This document shows positions 43,776 through 52,793 of a stretch of DNA of 64,000 nucleotides, piece by piece; the first letter of the stretch is position 1, and each line of letters starts with the position of its first letter. The notes below the pieces were generated by a model. The model had not been told where the DNA came from. It saw only the letters and a list, made by a program, of their open reading frames with translations, and made no database searches. Source of the DNA: Pseudomonas sp. ABC1 (lineage in GTDB: Bacteria > Pseudomonadota > Gammaproteobacteria > Pseudomonadales > Pseudomonadaceae); the NCBI RefSeq assembly GCF_013395055.1, contig NZ_CP058349.1, forward strand, positions 496,001-560,000, read 5' to 3'. Both the position numbers and the translations under genes were made by a program.

Positions 43776-44885
43776 ATGGCATTGATGTTCCCCAGGCTCG
43801 CCAGGAATTTTGCGAAAAATGGGTACTACCCAACTGACGAAGCCACCCTAGAAAGAACTCTCAACGCACTGGCGCCCAGCGATGGGCTGATGTGCATTTG
43901 TGATCCCTGCGCCGGCGAAGGCGTCGCCATTGCCGAAGCCGCCCATGCCCTCGGGCCGGAGCAGGCCAGCGCCTACGCGGTCGAATTCGACCAGGAACGG
44001 GCCAACCATGCCCGATTGCTGGTCGATCACTGCATTCACAGCGACCTCATGGACACCATGATCTCGCGGCAGGCCTTCGGCCTCTTGTGGCTCAACCCAC
44101 CGTATGGCGATCTCGCAAGGGATGCCAACGGCAACCTGGGCTACGAAGGCAAGGGCCGTGGGCGGCTGGAAAAACTCTTCTACCAGCGCACGCTGCCCCT
44201 GTTGCAGTACGGCGGCATCCTGGTCTTCATCATCCCGTTCCACGTGCTGGATCAGGAGATGGTCGGCTGGCTGACACGGCATTTCACGGACCTGTCCGTG
44301 TTTCAGGCCGTGGACAAGCAGTTCAAGCAGATCGTGATCTTCGGCCGTCGTGTCCGCCAGCGTGAGCAGGCGGGCGATGACGTGAAAGCCTCCCGCGCCC
44401 GTCTGTTGCAAATCGGCCAGGGCGAACTAGAGGCGGACGAGCTGCCGCCCGAGTGGACGTTGCTGCCGTATGTGGTCCCCATGTCCCAGGCTGAACCGGA
44501 GCATTTCTACCGGATCAGCATGGAGCCCGAGCAGTTCGCCGACGAAGTGCGGCGCCTGAAGGGTTTGTGGCCCGCGTTCGAGACCCATCTGGGTGCGACG
44601 CAGCAGACCTTGCGTGCTCCGGCACGCGCCTTGTCCCAATGGCACCTGGCTCTGGCCCTCGCGGCCGGCGCGATCTCCGGTGTCGTGCAGTCCCCTAACG
44701 GCCGCACCTTGGCCGTCAAGGGTGACACGTTCAAGCAGAAGTCTTCCGCCGTGGAATACCGCGAGCGCGATGACGGCACCTTGGCCGAGACCCGAATCCT
44801 TACCGACAAATTCGTTCCGGTGATTCGGGCCTGGGACCTCACCCCTGACTCGGCCACGCTGGGCCAGGTTCTGACCATCCACTGA
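43776..44885 (+). CDS. DUF6094-type SAM-dependent methyltransferase
   Basis: A 369-residue class I methyltransferase. SAM-binding DPCAGEG is at residues 43-49 and catalytic NPPYG at 107-111, as in N6-adenine DNA methyltransferases. A long C-terminal part (about 230-369) may read target DNA. It has no endonuclease neighbour, so it may be an orphan modifier protecting the ICE from host restriction. AGGAG lies seven bases before the ATG. Confidence 0.85.
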   Translation: MALMFPRLARNFAKNGYYPTDEATLERTLNALAPSDGLMCICDPCAGEGVAIAEAAHALGPEQASAYAVEFDQERANHARLLVDHCIHSDLMDTMISRQAFGLLWLNPPYGDLARDANGNLGYEGKGRGRLEKLFYQRTLPLLQYGGILVFIIPFHVLDQEMVGWLTRHFTDLSVFQAVDKQFKQIVIFGRRVRQREQAGDDVKASRARLLQIGQGELEADELPPEWTLLPYVVPMSQAEPEHFYRISMEPEQFADEVRRLKGLWPAFETHLGATQQTLRAPARALSQWHLALALAAGAISGVVQSPNGRTLAVKGDTFKQKSSAVEYRERDDGTLAETRILTDKFVPVIRAWDLTPDSATLGQVLTIH

Positions 44886-44931
44886 TCCACAGGACGGATT
44901 GCCGTCCACGCACGCTCCAAGGAGTATTTCA

Positions 44932-45258
44932 ATGTTCAAGAAATTGCTATCCAACAAGCCCATCCACAGCCAGAAGACACCTCGGTTTTCCGTCGGTGCA
45001 ATCAAGCTCAGCGAGAAAGTACGCTGGCTGGATGACCACGGGTTGCTCGATCCCATTGATCTGGTGCAACGGCATATCCGTGGCGACTGGGGCAGCATCG
45101 GAGAGTCCGAACGACGCTCGAATGAAGATGCGCTTTCCCAGGAAGGCATCCTCTTCTCGCGCTACATCATCACACCACGTTTGACGGTATCCGTTACGAC
45201 CGATGAGCATCGCGACCTGACGCTTGTCAAGCTACTCGACGAGCAAATCAGTATCTGA
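44932..45258 (+). CDS. Plasmid-related small protein (paralogue 1)
   Basis: A 108-residue protein: RFSVGAIKLSEKVRWLDDHG, VQRHIRGDWGSIGESERRSN, ILFSRYIITPRLTVSVTTDE. The RHxxGDWG block is a widespread family of plasmid and ICE proteins of unknown role. The next gene is a broken paralogue with the same layout. Confidence 0.75.
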   Translation: MFKKLLSNKPIHSQKTPRFSVGAIKLSEKVRWLDDHGLLDPIDLVQRHIRGDWGSIGESERRSNEDALSQEGILFSRYIITPRLTVSVTTDEHRDLTLVKLLDEQISI

Positions 45259-45280
45259 AAAAACTGCTTATCCACCCACC

Positions 45281-45327
45281 GGGGCACTTCGCCCCGATGG
45301 GGAGAAGTGCCCCTTTTTTTGAAGGAG
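45281..45327 (+). promoter_or_regulatory. Terminator-like leader fused to GAAGGAG
   Basis: GGGGCACTTC (45281-45290) pairs perfectly with GAAGTGCCCC (45304-45313), with an inner CCCC-GAT-GGGG stem. TTTTTTT (45314-45320) is followed at once by GAAGGAG (45321-45327). Confidence 0.75.
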
Positions 45328-45335
45328 CATTCTCC

Positions 45336-45634
45336 ATGTCCACCTCTGCGCAACACGCTTTTCCAAGGTTCAACCCCGGCCAGGTCGTCATGACCTCGGG
45401 CATCGCCAGTCTGGTTCAACAAGGCCAGCTCAATCCGCGTCCCTATCTGCTGCGGCATCTGTCCGCCGACTGGGGAGACCTCTCCGATAACGACCGGCGT
45501 CAGAACGATGCCGCACTGCAGTTGGCGAGAACCGCCTGTTTTCTACCTACGAGATCGGCCCGAGCCTGAAGGTCTGGGTCATCACCGAATGGGATCGCAG
45601 CGTCACGACGGTGTTGCTGCCCAGCGAGTACTGA
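45336..45634 (+). pseudogene. Frameshifted paralogue of the 44932 gene
   Basis: It begins MSTSAQHAFPRFNPGQVVMT and LLRHLSADWGDLSDNDRRQN, the same family as its neighbour. After residue about 60 the family ending (LFSTYEIGPSLKVWVITEWD, VTTVLLPSEY, stop at 45634) is in another frame. The ATG-to-stop distance is not a multiple of three, consistent with loss of one base near 45520. If the read is right the gene is inactive. Confidence 0.75.
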
Positions 45635-45687
45635 TTTTCCTCATCACCGGCCAGATACCGAATCCAGCCGGTCTTTCCTTCCCACCT

Positions 45688-45738
45688 GGGGCATGTCACC
45701 GCCCCTTGGGGAGTGGTGCATGCCCCGTTTTTTTGGAG
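45688..45738 (+). promoter_or_regulatory. Terminator-like leader fused to GGAG
   Basis: GGGGCATG (45688-45695) pairs with CATGCCCC (45719-45726), with inner CAC/GTG and CCCC-TT-GGGG stems. TTTTTTT (45728-45734) runs directly into GGAG. Confidence 0.75.
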
Positions 45739-45745
45739 CATCATC

Positions 45746-48028
45746 ATGAACACACAAGTCATCGAAGCGGCCCCAGCCGTAGATCCTTCGTCCCTGGACG
45801 ACGACCTGCTCGAACAGGAGTCGCCCGAGCTGTCCCTGAGCCTTCAGGACTTCGTTTCCGAGTTCGGCGACGAATTGCTGGACTCTCTCAACCGGGCCAA
45901 CCCGCCCGTCTACAGCGGCACGCCACGCCCGCACCGCCAACTGGTGCTGGCTGGCCTGAAACGCCAGTTGTTCCCCGCCCAGGCCGAGGTCGTGCATGCG
46001 GCCTCGGAACTGCTAGTCAACCAGGGCGAGCGGGCTGTCTTCGTCAACGGCGAGATGGGGACCGGGAAGACCACGATCGGCATTGCGCTGGCCGCGGTCC
46101 TGCATGCCGAAGGCTATCGCCGCACGCTCGTTCTCAGCCCGCCACACCTGGTCTACAAGTGGCGCCGTGAAATTCTCGAAACCGTCGCGGGCGCGAAGGT
46201 CTGGGTGCTCAACGGCCCGGACACGCTGCTCAAGCTCATCAAGTTGCGCGAGCAGCTTGGCGTACCTTCTGCGGCCCAAGAGTTCTTCATCCTCGGTCGC
46301 GTCCGCATGCGGATGGGCTTCCATTGGAAGCCCGCCTTCGCGCGCAAGCGCACCCGTCATGGTGACGTGGGATGCTGCCCGCACTGCGGGGAGGTCATCA
46401 CCAATCTCGACGGCGAGCCGATCAGTGTTCAGGAACTGGAGGCGGAAGAGTTCCGCCGCAAGTGCAACGGCTGCAGCTGTGCTCTGTGGACGCTGATGCG
46501 CCCGCGGTCACTGTCCGGCAGCGATCAGTCCTCGGCCGTGCTGCGTGCCTTAAAGCGCATTCCGACCATCGGCGAAGCCACCGCGCAACGCTTGATGAAA
46601 ACCTTCGGTGACAGCTTCCTCGCTTCGATGCTCGGCGACAACCTGCACAACTTCATCAATCTGATGGATGCGAGCGGGAAGCTGGTTTTCTCGGATCGTC
46701 AGGCGCACCGCATGGAGCGGGCCATGGCGAACATGGAGTTCGGCTTTGGTGAAGGTGGATATCAGCCCTCAGAGTATGTGAAGAGGTATCTGCCGCGCAG
46801 CACGTTCGACCTTTTGATCGCAGACGAGGCGCATGAGTACAAGACGGGGGGCTCAGCGCAAGGCCAGGCCATGGGTGTCATCGCATCCAAGGTCCGCAAG
46901 ACGATCTCGCTGACGGGAACGTTGATGGGCGGATACGCCGAGGATCTTTTCCACCTGCTGTTCCGCGCGCTTCCGGGCCGCATGATCGAAGACGGCTACG
47001 TCCCCAGTCGCAACGGCAGCATGAACGCCGCCGCGATGGCTTTCATGAGGGACCACGGTGTTCTCAAGGACATCTATTCCGAATCCGATGGTCCGGCCCA
47101 CAAGACGGCCAAGGGCAGCAAGGTCACGGTCAGAACGGTCAAGGCTCCGGGCTTCGGCCCCAAGGGCGTGCTGCGCTGCATCCTGCCGTACACCATCTTC
47201 CTGAAGCTGCGAGACATCGGTGGCGTACTGCCGCCGTATGACGAGGAGTTCCGGGACGTGGCGATGAGCGCCGAGCAAGGCGAGGCGTATCAGAAGCTGG
47301 CTTCCAGCCTCACGCAACAGCTCAAGAAGGCTCTGCGCAAGCGGGACACCACCTTGTTGGGCGTGGTTCTCAACACGCTGCTGGCGTGGCCCGACTGCTG
47401 CTTCAGGGCAGAGACGGTCCGCCATCCGCGCACGCGCGAGGTGTTGGCATTCACCCCGGCTCAGTTCAACGAGCTGCAGGTGATGCCCAAGGAGCGTGAA
47501 CTGATCAACATCTGCCGCCAGGAGAAGGAAGCGGGTCGTAAGACCCTGGTGTATTCGGTCTACACCGGCACGCGGGATACCACGAGTCGGCTGAAGATGC
47601 TGCTGGAGCAGGAAGGCTTCCGGGTGGCGGTGCTGCGCGCAAGCGTCGATGCCAGCCAGCGAGAGGACTGGATTGCCGAGCAGATCGAACGGGGCATCGA
47701 CGTGCTCATTACGAACCCCGAGCTCGTCAAGACCGGGTTGGACCTGCTCGAATTCCCGACGATTGTTTTTCTCCAATCGGGCTGGAACGTATACACGCTG
47801 CAGCAGGCCGCGCGCCGCTCGTGGCGGATCGGTCAGAAGCTCGCCGTGAAGGTCATCTACTTGGGATATGCCGCCTCTTCGCAGATGGCGTGCCTCGCAT
47901 TGATGGCCAAGAAGATCCTCGTGTCCCAAAGCACATCAGGCGACGTACCCGAATCCGGGCTGGATGTGCTTAACCCGGACGGTGATTCCGTCGAGGTCGC
48001 ATTGGCCCGGCAACTGGTAACAGCGTAA
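45746..48028 (+). CDS. SNF2-like helicase of the ICE
   Basis: A 760-residue superfamily 2 ATPase. Walker A is GEMGTGKTT (residues 102-110) and the DEAH-type motif LLIADEAHEY lies near residue 358. A cysteine cluster (CCPHCGEV .. CNGCSC) near 210-245 could bind zinc. The C-terminal helicase half ends with the SNF2-like QQAARRSWRIGQ motif. It probably remodels or unwinds DNA during ICE maintenance. The start at 45746 follows GGAG. Confidence 0.88.
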   Translation: MNTQVIEAAPAVDPSSLDDDLLEQESPELSLSLQDFVSEFGDELLDSLNRANPPVYSGTPRPHRQLVLAGLKRQLFPAQAEVVHAASELLVNQGERAVFVNGEMGTGKTTIGIALAAVLHAEGYRRTLVLSPPHLVYKWRREILETVAGAKVWVLNGPDTLLKLIKLREQLGVPSAAQEFFILGRVRMRMGFHWKPAFARKRTRHGDVGCCPHCGEVITNLDGEPISVQELEAEEFRRKCNGCSCALWTLMRPRSLSGSDQSSAVLRALKRIPTIGEATAQRLMKTFGDSFLASMLGDNLHNFINLMDASGKLVFSDRQAHRMERAMANMEFGFGEGGYQPSEYVKRYLPRSTFDLLIADEAHEYKTGGSAQGQAMGVIASKVRKTISLTGTLMGGYAEDLFHLLFRALPGRMIEDGYVPSRNGSMNAAAMAFMRDHGVLKDIYSESDGPAHKTAKGSKVTVRTVKAPGFGPKGVLRCILPYTIFLKLRDIGGVLPPYDEEFRDVAMSAEQGEAYQKLASSLTQQLKKALRKRDTTLLGVVLNTLLAWPDCCFRAETVRHPRTREVLAFTPAQFNELQVMPKERELINICRQEKEAGRKTLVYSVYTGTRDTTSRLKMLLEQEGFRVAVLRASVDASQREDWIAEQIERGIDVLITNPELVKTGLDLLEFPTIVFLQSGWNVYTLQQAARRSWRIGQKLAVKVIYLGYAASSQMACLALMAKKILVSQSTSGDVPESGLDVLNPDGDSVEVALARQLVTA

Positions 48029-48154
48029 TCCTTTGTCTGCCGGCATCCTCTCAGGGGCCGGCATTTTTTTTAGTTGAGGATTCGATCACCGCCCCGCCCC
48101 AATCGCTGGGGAGCGCTAAACTGATTGGACAATACCGAGATTCAAGGAGGCACT

Positions 48155-48934
48155 ATGGCTATGGTGATCGAAGCAGCATATGCAGATGGCACTGGTGCAG
48201 CCAACGCACTGCGTATGTCTCAGGCGCAGTGGGAGGAGTTGCAACGGGTGTACCGCGTGGGTGATCTACTGATGCCGTGCTGCAACGCTCCAGCGATTCC
48301 CAAGGTTAGTGCCAATGGGTACCCCTTCTTCGCGCATCTAGGAGGTGCGTGCAGTACTTCCGAAGAAAGCCAATGGCACCTGGCAGCAAAGATACTTGTG
48401 CGCAGCGTGCTCGAAGATCTAGGATGCCGTGCCTCGGTTGAAATGCCGGGTTCGGGTAACGCAGGCCGCTGGCAGGCTGATATCTGGGGTGAGCGCAATG
48501 GGGTTAAGTTGGCTGTCGAGATCCAAAGATCGTATCAGTCGCTCCGCGACTACCGTAAACGCCAGGAGCGGTACCGCGAGGCGGGCATCAAGTCTCTTTG
48601 GTTGCTGCGGCAGGAGCGATACAGCACTATCACCAAGAGCATGGGAAAGGAGCGTCTGCGCACCGAGTTCGGCGGCAAGTTCCCTCCGGTCGGCCACTTC
48701 GGCCCGTGTCTTTCTGACCTGCCAGTCGCGATGCTTGAGCTAGATCCTGCCCCAGCGGTTAAGGGCGCCGGTTTCTTCACTGCAACCCTTCCAAACTTAC
48801 TTGAGGCAGTGCTTAGTGAGCGCTTTCTTTGCATCAACGGTCTATGGTGTATCGATAACCTAGACTCGATGCATAACGCCGCCAGACTCTCGCGCGAACG
48901 TCTCGCAGCCAATCGCTTGGCTGCAAACATGTAG
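48155..48934 (+). CDS. CoiA-like nuclease domain protein (cargo)
   Basis: A 259-residue protein. YPFFAHLGG and SEESQWHLAAKILVRSVLED followed by WQADIWGERNGVKLAVEIQR is the CoiA pattern: an N-terminal zinc-like region, then a PD-(D/E)xK-type nuclease core in which ExQ replaces ExK. CoiA acts in DNA processing during competence; such proteins also occur in accessory loci. The ATG at 48155 has AAGGAGG. It lies between the helicase and the convergent Gabija genes. Confidence 0.75.
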   Translation: MAMVIEAAYADGTGAANALRMSQAQWEELQRVYRVGDLLMPCCNAPAIPKVSANGYPFFAHLGGACSTSEESQWHLAAKILVRSVLEDLGCRASVEMPGSGNAGRWQADIWGERNGVKLAVEIQRSYQSLRDYRKRQERYREAGIKSLWLLRQERYSTITKSMGKERLRTEFGGKFPPVGHFGPCLSDLPVAMLELDPAPAVKGAGFFTATLPNLLEAVLSERFLCINGLWCIDNLDSMHNAARLSRERLAANRLAANM

Positions 48935-48982
48935 TTCGACTGTGGCGTTGCTCGACCAGCACTCCAGTTCCTTGGTTCACAC

Positions 48983-50797
48983 TCAAATGCCAGCGGCGCG
49001 CATTCGCCCCTCTAGTTCATCAAGGAATGGCGAGCGCCCAAGGCGCATGGGGCCATAGCGGCCATCAACGAAGCCCGAATACAACATGTGGACCTCGTCG
49101 CGAGCACGTGTGAGTCCCACATAGAACAGCCGGCGGCTTTCGCGCAACTTCTCAGGACTCTCGTTGCGCCACGGTAGATTTCCGAGGTCGAGACCGACCA
49201 TGATGACTACGTCGTATTCGCAGCCTTTTGCAGAGTGGAGTGTCAGGAGATTCAGGTGATCAGGCGAACCATCCCGGCCGCCCAAACTCGTCATGTCCAG
49301 CGTAGCCAGTGCGCCGCCTTCGGCGAGTGCTGCCGTCATGCGATCCAGTTGTTCCTTCTGATCGGCAAGTGCTAATTCAGCAGCCAACAGACGGTCAACG
49401 ATGCCGTTACGCAGCGAAGCGACAAAATCACGCGCGGGTTGTTGGTCAGCGCGCAACTCCCATAGCAAAGCGGTTAGCTCTTGTCCCTGGCGCCTAGCTT
49501 GTGCATCGTCCAAACTCGTTCGGTGAAATGCGAGATAGCGGTCGATCAGTCCGCGCAATTGTGGGCGTCCGACACGCCAGCCACCCGCGCACCACGCCGC
49601 GCAATCTTCCACCCAACTCGTCAAGGAAACTTTGCGGTAAGGCGCTGCAGTGTCCACGCGGATGTAATCGAAACCGCCGGCTGTCACAGCTTCGGAGACG
49701 ATATCGCCCGCGCGGTAGTCTTTGTACAAGATTGCGATATCACCCAGCGTTCGTCCTTGTTTGGAAGCCAATGCTGCGGGGATGATCTGCGCGACCGCGT
49801 GTGTAGCTTGGTCCGCCATTCCACCTGGGCGCAGGACAAATTCGATAGTCGTTTGCCGCACGGGATCGCTCGCTTGATAGCCTCGGGCTTCTCCAAGCGC
49901 CATTTCCGAAGCAGTCACAATTCGTGTACCAGAGCGGTAATTCAACTGAAGCCGGACAGCCTCAATGTCTCTGCGCGCCGCCAGTTCCATGAGCAAGGCA
50001 CCATCAGCTCCAGTAAAACCATATATCGACTGATCCGCATCACCGACTGCGAAAAGTCGGACACCACCGTCGAAGGCAAGGCGTTTGACGATGCGATGCA
50101 ATGCCACGCCTAAATCCTGATACTCATCCACCGCGAGCACGGGAAATTTTGCCTGAACCAGAGGTAGTACCCAGTTGTGCTCGGCGATCAAACGCTGGCC
50201 GAAGACGACCATGTCATCGTAGTCAATCAGCCCCTCGTCGCGCAGAGCGGCCTCGTAGGCCTCGGCCCAGGCAGCGAGTTCCTCCTCGCTACGCCAAGCG
50301 ACGCTATTTCGATTGAGGACGGAACGGCGATGCCGCCCAAGGTCAATGACCTTGTAGGGATGGTTCTGGCCGAAAAGCGCGTCTCCAGTTTGCTTCAACA
50401 ACCGATCACTGACCCGTTGAGTTGCCACCGAAAGCGGGAAGGATATGGGCAGGCCGGCCAAGCGTCCATACGGCATCAAGAGATGCCGCAGACAGAACCC
50501 ATGGACCGTACCAATGAAAAGATTAGGTGCCTGATGAAGTCCCAAGCTTTCAATTCGGCGAGCGAGTTCACGAGCGCACTCCTGGCTATAAGTGATGCAC
50601 GCAACGCCACGAGGGGACTCGACATCTTCGGCTAGGACGCGGGCGAGCTTTAGGACGAGTGTCTTGGTCTTACCGCTCCCGGGACCGGCGAGTACCACAC
50701 AGTGTCCTTGAGAGTTGTAAGCTGCCAACTGCCCTGGATTTCCAGCCAACTCGGCAGCCTGAGCCAGGTAGGCTGTACCGACGTTACGAGACGGCAT
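48983..50797 (-). CDS. gajB: Gabija GajB, UvrD-like helicase
   Basis: A 604-residue superfamily 1 helicase: AGPGSGKT at residues 37-44, VLAVDEYQDLG (motif II), GDADQSIYGFTGAD (motif III), LHSAKGCEYDVVIMVG and the C-terminal RRLFYVGLTRARDEV. In Gabija, GajB senses DNA ends or is activated with GajA to degrade phage DNA and nucleotides. The ATG at 50797 overlaps gajA's end by 14 bases, so the pair is coupled. Confidence 0.9.
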   Translation of the reverse strand: MPSRNVGTAYLAQAAELAGNPGQLAAYNSQGHCVVLAGPGSGKTKTLVLKLARVLAEDVESPRGVACITYSQECARELARRIESLGLHQAPNLFIGTVHGFCLRHLLMPYGRLAGLPISFPLSVATQRVSDRLLKQTGDALFGQNHPYKVIDLGRHRRSVLNRNSVAWRSEEELAAWAEAYEAALRDEGLIDYDDMVVFGQRLIAEHNWVLPLVQAKFPVLAVDEYQDLGVALHRIVKRLAFDGGVRLFAVGDADQSIYGFTGADGALLMELAARRDIEAVRLQLNYRSGTRIVTASEMALGEARGYQASDPVRQTTIEFVLRPGGMADQATHAVAQIIPAALASKQGRTLGDIAILYKDYRAGDIVSEAVTAGGFDYIRVDTAAPYRKVSLTSWVEDCAAWCAGGWRVGRPQLRGLIDRYLAFHRTSLDDAQARRQGQELTALLWELRADQQPARDFVASLRNGIVDRLLAAELALADQKEQLDRMTAALAEGGALATLDMTSLGGRDGSPDHLNLLTLHSAKGCEYDVVIMVGLDLGNLPWRNESPEKLRESRRLFYVGLTRARDEVHMLYSGFVDGRYGPMRLGRSPFLDELEGRMRAAGI

Positions 50798-52571
50798 CGT
50801 GGATATGCTCCAGCGCAGAGCGAATGTAGGCCGGGCAAACGTCCTCAGACACCGACGGCGCAAGTGCCTGTGCAAATCTCCCCTTGCCAATCCGTTCAAT
50901 CAACTTCAGTAGCCGGTCTTCATCGACCTGATCCGGATCATCGACCCATTCTTTCAATGCGTCCCGGGTGACTTGCCTCAGCGGCAACTCCTCCTCGATT
51001 ACCGTCTTCATCGCTTCGGCCATTCCAGCGGCAAACAGGTCGGATTCCAGCGTGCTCTCGTTGACGAAATATCCAAACTCCGCAGCGTACTTGAGCACAT
51101 CATCTATATTCAGGTCATCATCGTAGCCATACTCTTCATCGACCTCGTTCAGCAGATTAATTAGTCGCCTGCGGGCTAGTGGAGGTTTGCCATTGACCGG
51201 GTCGAGATCTGTCAAAACTACATGTGGAATATTTAGCCCTTTAGGACCTAAAAGCTTCACATAAGGAGTGAAGTTAGTCCCCCCGACCGAGCACACAGTG
51301 ATTCCAAGTATGTCGAAAGAAATCCCAAGGGCCTCGGCGAACGCGGGGATGATGAAGCGCTCGGCGTCCCCTTCAACCAGAATTACCCCCCGGGAAAAAA
51401 ATATTTCTCCGCGAGTGACGTCGATGTAGCGCTGGAGGTCGTCTTCATCCCTCTGTGTGAAAGGTGCGTTTGCGGTCGAAACCGCGATGGTTTTTCCGTC
51501 CACTGCGTTATGGCGCAGGAGAACGATGGACCTAATCGGTCCAACGCTTGCGATATGCGGTGAGTGAGTAGTGAGAATTGTCGTCAGCGGAGGGACTTCG
51601 TCCTCATCTTCCGCTGTTGTGCCGAGGAAGTAGCGATAGACAAGACGCTGCACATGCGGATGCAGGTGCGCTTCAGGCTCCTCGACGACGAAGAATGTAT
51701 GGTCGCGCTCCCCCTCGGAGACGAGGCGGTCGAGTTCGAGGCTCTTCAAGGCCAGGAATATCAGATTCGCCGTTCCTAGGCTGGCATCGCCGACACCACG
51801 AACACCGTTGTCGATGAGCAGCCGAAGGCTACGCAACAACGCATCGACTCGCGTAGGTGCAAGTCCTAGCGATACCGGGACGGCATGCTGCCCACCGGCG
51901 ATAGCGATCAATCGTTCGCTGATTCGCTCCGCTGTCGCTACCACTTCCTCATGACCGGCCAGCTCTCGCTGTGCTTCATCGACCTGATTCTGGATCTGCT
52001 CGCGGGCATCATCATCCAGGGACGCTGCGAGATCCTCAATGAGCGGCCTCAATGGCGAATTGCGCCAGCTCGCAAGGTCCTTTTCAGCGTCGCGCAGCGC
52101 TGCCTGAACATCTATTGGCAACATTCGGCGAAGTGCGCCACCAATGAGCATATCGGGATCGTCACCACCGAAGATTATGTACTCATAGTCTTTCAGCGAT
52201 TCTGGGGCCCGCCCCAGTCCCGCTTTAGGCTGGAAGCGATAGGTGAGTCGGGCCACCATAGGAGGGCCAGGATTAATCACGCAGTCGTTGAGGTGGGCCA
52301 TCAACCGGGGATCGTCTGTGAAGTCCGTTAGATCCACAGAGACTTCAATGGTCGCGCCAACCTTGTCTTCGCCAAGTCCGTCCCAGAAATATTCAAGCCC
52401 CAGCTGTCGATCTCGCTCAGACAAACCCGGATCGAGGATCAACTGCAGGCCGCGAATGAAATTGCTCTTGCCAACCTTGTTCTCTCCAACGATGACGATG
52501 CTTTCCCCCGTTTCGACATCGACATCCGAGAAATTGGCGAAATTGATCAGCCTGACTCGAGAAACCCTCAT
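50784..52571 (-). CDS. gajA: Gabija GajA, OLD-family ATPase-TOPRIM nuclease
   Basis: A 595-residue protein. The N-terminal ABC-type ATPase has GENKVGKSN at residues 29-37 and FFVVEEPEAHLHPHVQRLVY near 290. The C-terminal TOPRIM nuclease has VILVEGDAERFIIPAFAEAL and TDLDPVNGKP. Class 2 OLD nucleases next to a UvrD helicase define Gabija. It is the upstream gene of the pair, on the strand opposite to the ICE core. Confidence 0.92.
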   Translation of the reverse strand: MRVSRVRLINFANFSDVDVETGESIVIVGENKVGKSNFIRGLQLILDPGLSERDRQLGLEYFWDGLGEDKVGATIEVSVDLTDFTDDPRLMAHLNDCVINPGPPMVARLTYRFQPKAGLGRAPESLKDYEYIIFGGDDPDMLIGGALRRMLPIDVQAALRDAEKDLASWRNSPLRPLIEDLAASLDDDAREQIQNQVDEAQRELAGHEEVVATAERISERLIAIAGGQHAVPVSLGLAPTRVDALLRSLRLLIDNGVRGVGDASLGTANLIFLALKSLELDRLVSEGERDHTFFVVEEPEAHLHPHVQRLVYRYFLGTTAEDEDEVPPLTTILTTHSPHIASVGPIRSIVLLRHNAVDGKTIAVSTANAPFTQRDEDDLQRYIDVTRGEIFFSRGVILVEGDAERFIIPAFAEALGISFDILGITVCSVGGTNFTPYVKLLGPKGLNIPHVVLTDLDPVNGKPPLARRRLINLLNEVDEEYGYDDDLNIDDVLKYAAEFGYFVNESTLESDLFAAGMAEAMKTVIEEELPLRQVTRDALKEWVDDPDQVDEDRLLKLIERIGKGRFAQALAPSVSEDVCPAYIRSALEHIHDAVS

Positions 52572-52793
52572 TTACGCTCCCGTCCTCTGGTGTTTTAACA
52601 AATTGTAGCAGTCAAGCGGCCCGCCTCCATCCGCCGACTGCGACCGAGCCTATCTGTTTCGGACCCTCTTGGCCGATTTTGTTCGACTAGACCCCTGCCG
52701 GCAAATCGGACATAGCGTGGTTCGCATTGTTTGCTGCTCCCCTTGGCCTTAGCGGCGATGGTGAGGGCTCAATGTTTCAGGACGCCTGAGCTT
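52572..52793. other. Gap between Gabija and the transfer operon
   Basis: This 222-base stretch must hold the gajA promoter (leftward) and the transfer-operon promoter (rightward). I see no clear -10/-35 pair. Confidence 0.4.

Noticed and set aside
35600..45745. A CRISPR array, suggested by recurring short GGGG/CCCC units
   Set aside because: The units are unequal inverted repeats between genes with no constant direct repeat or spacer length.
46853..47929. 358-codon minus-strand frame inside the helicase gene
   Set aside because: Antisense of a well-supported helicase; no homology pattern.
50798..50899. Longer GajB start
   Set aside because: The extra N-terminus is the antisense-free overlap into gajA and reads as arginine-rich filler; the ATG at 50797 fits the family start.
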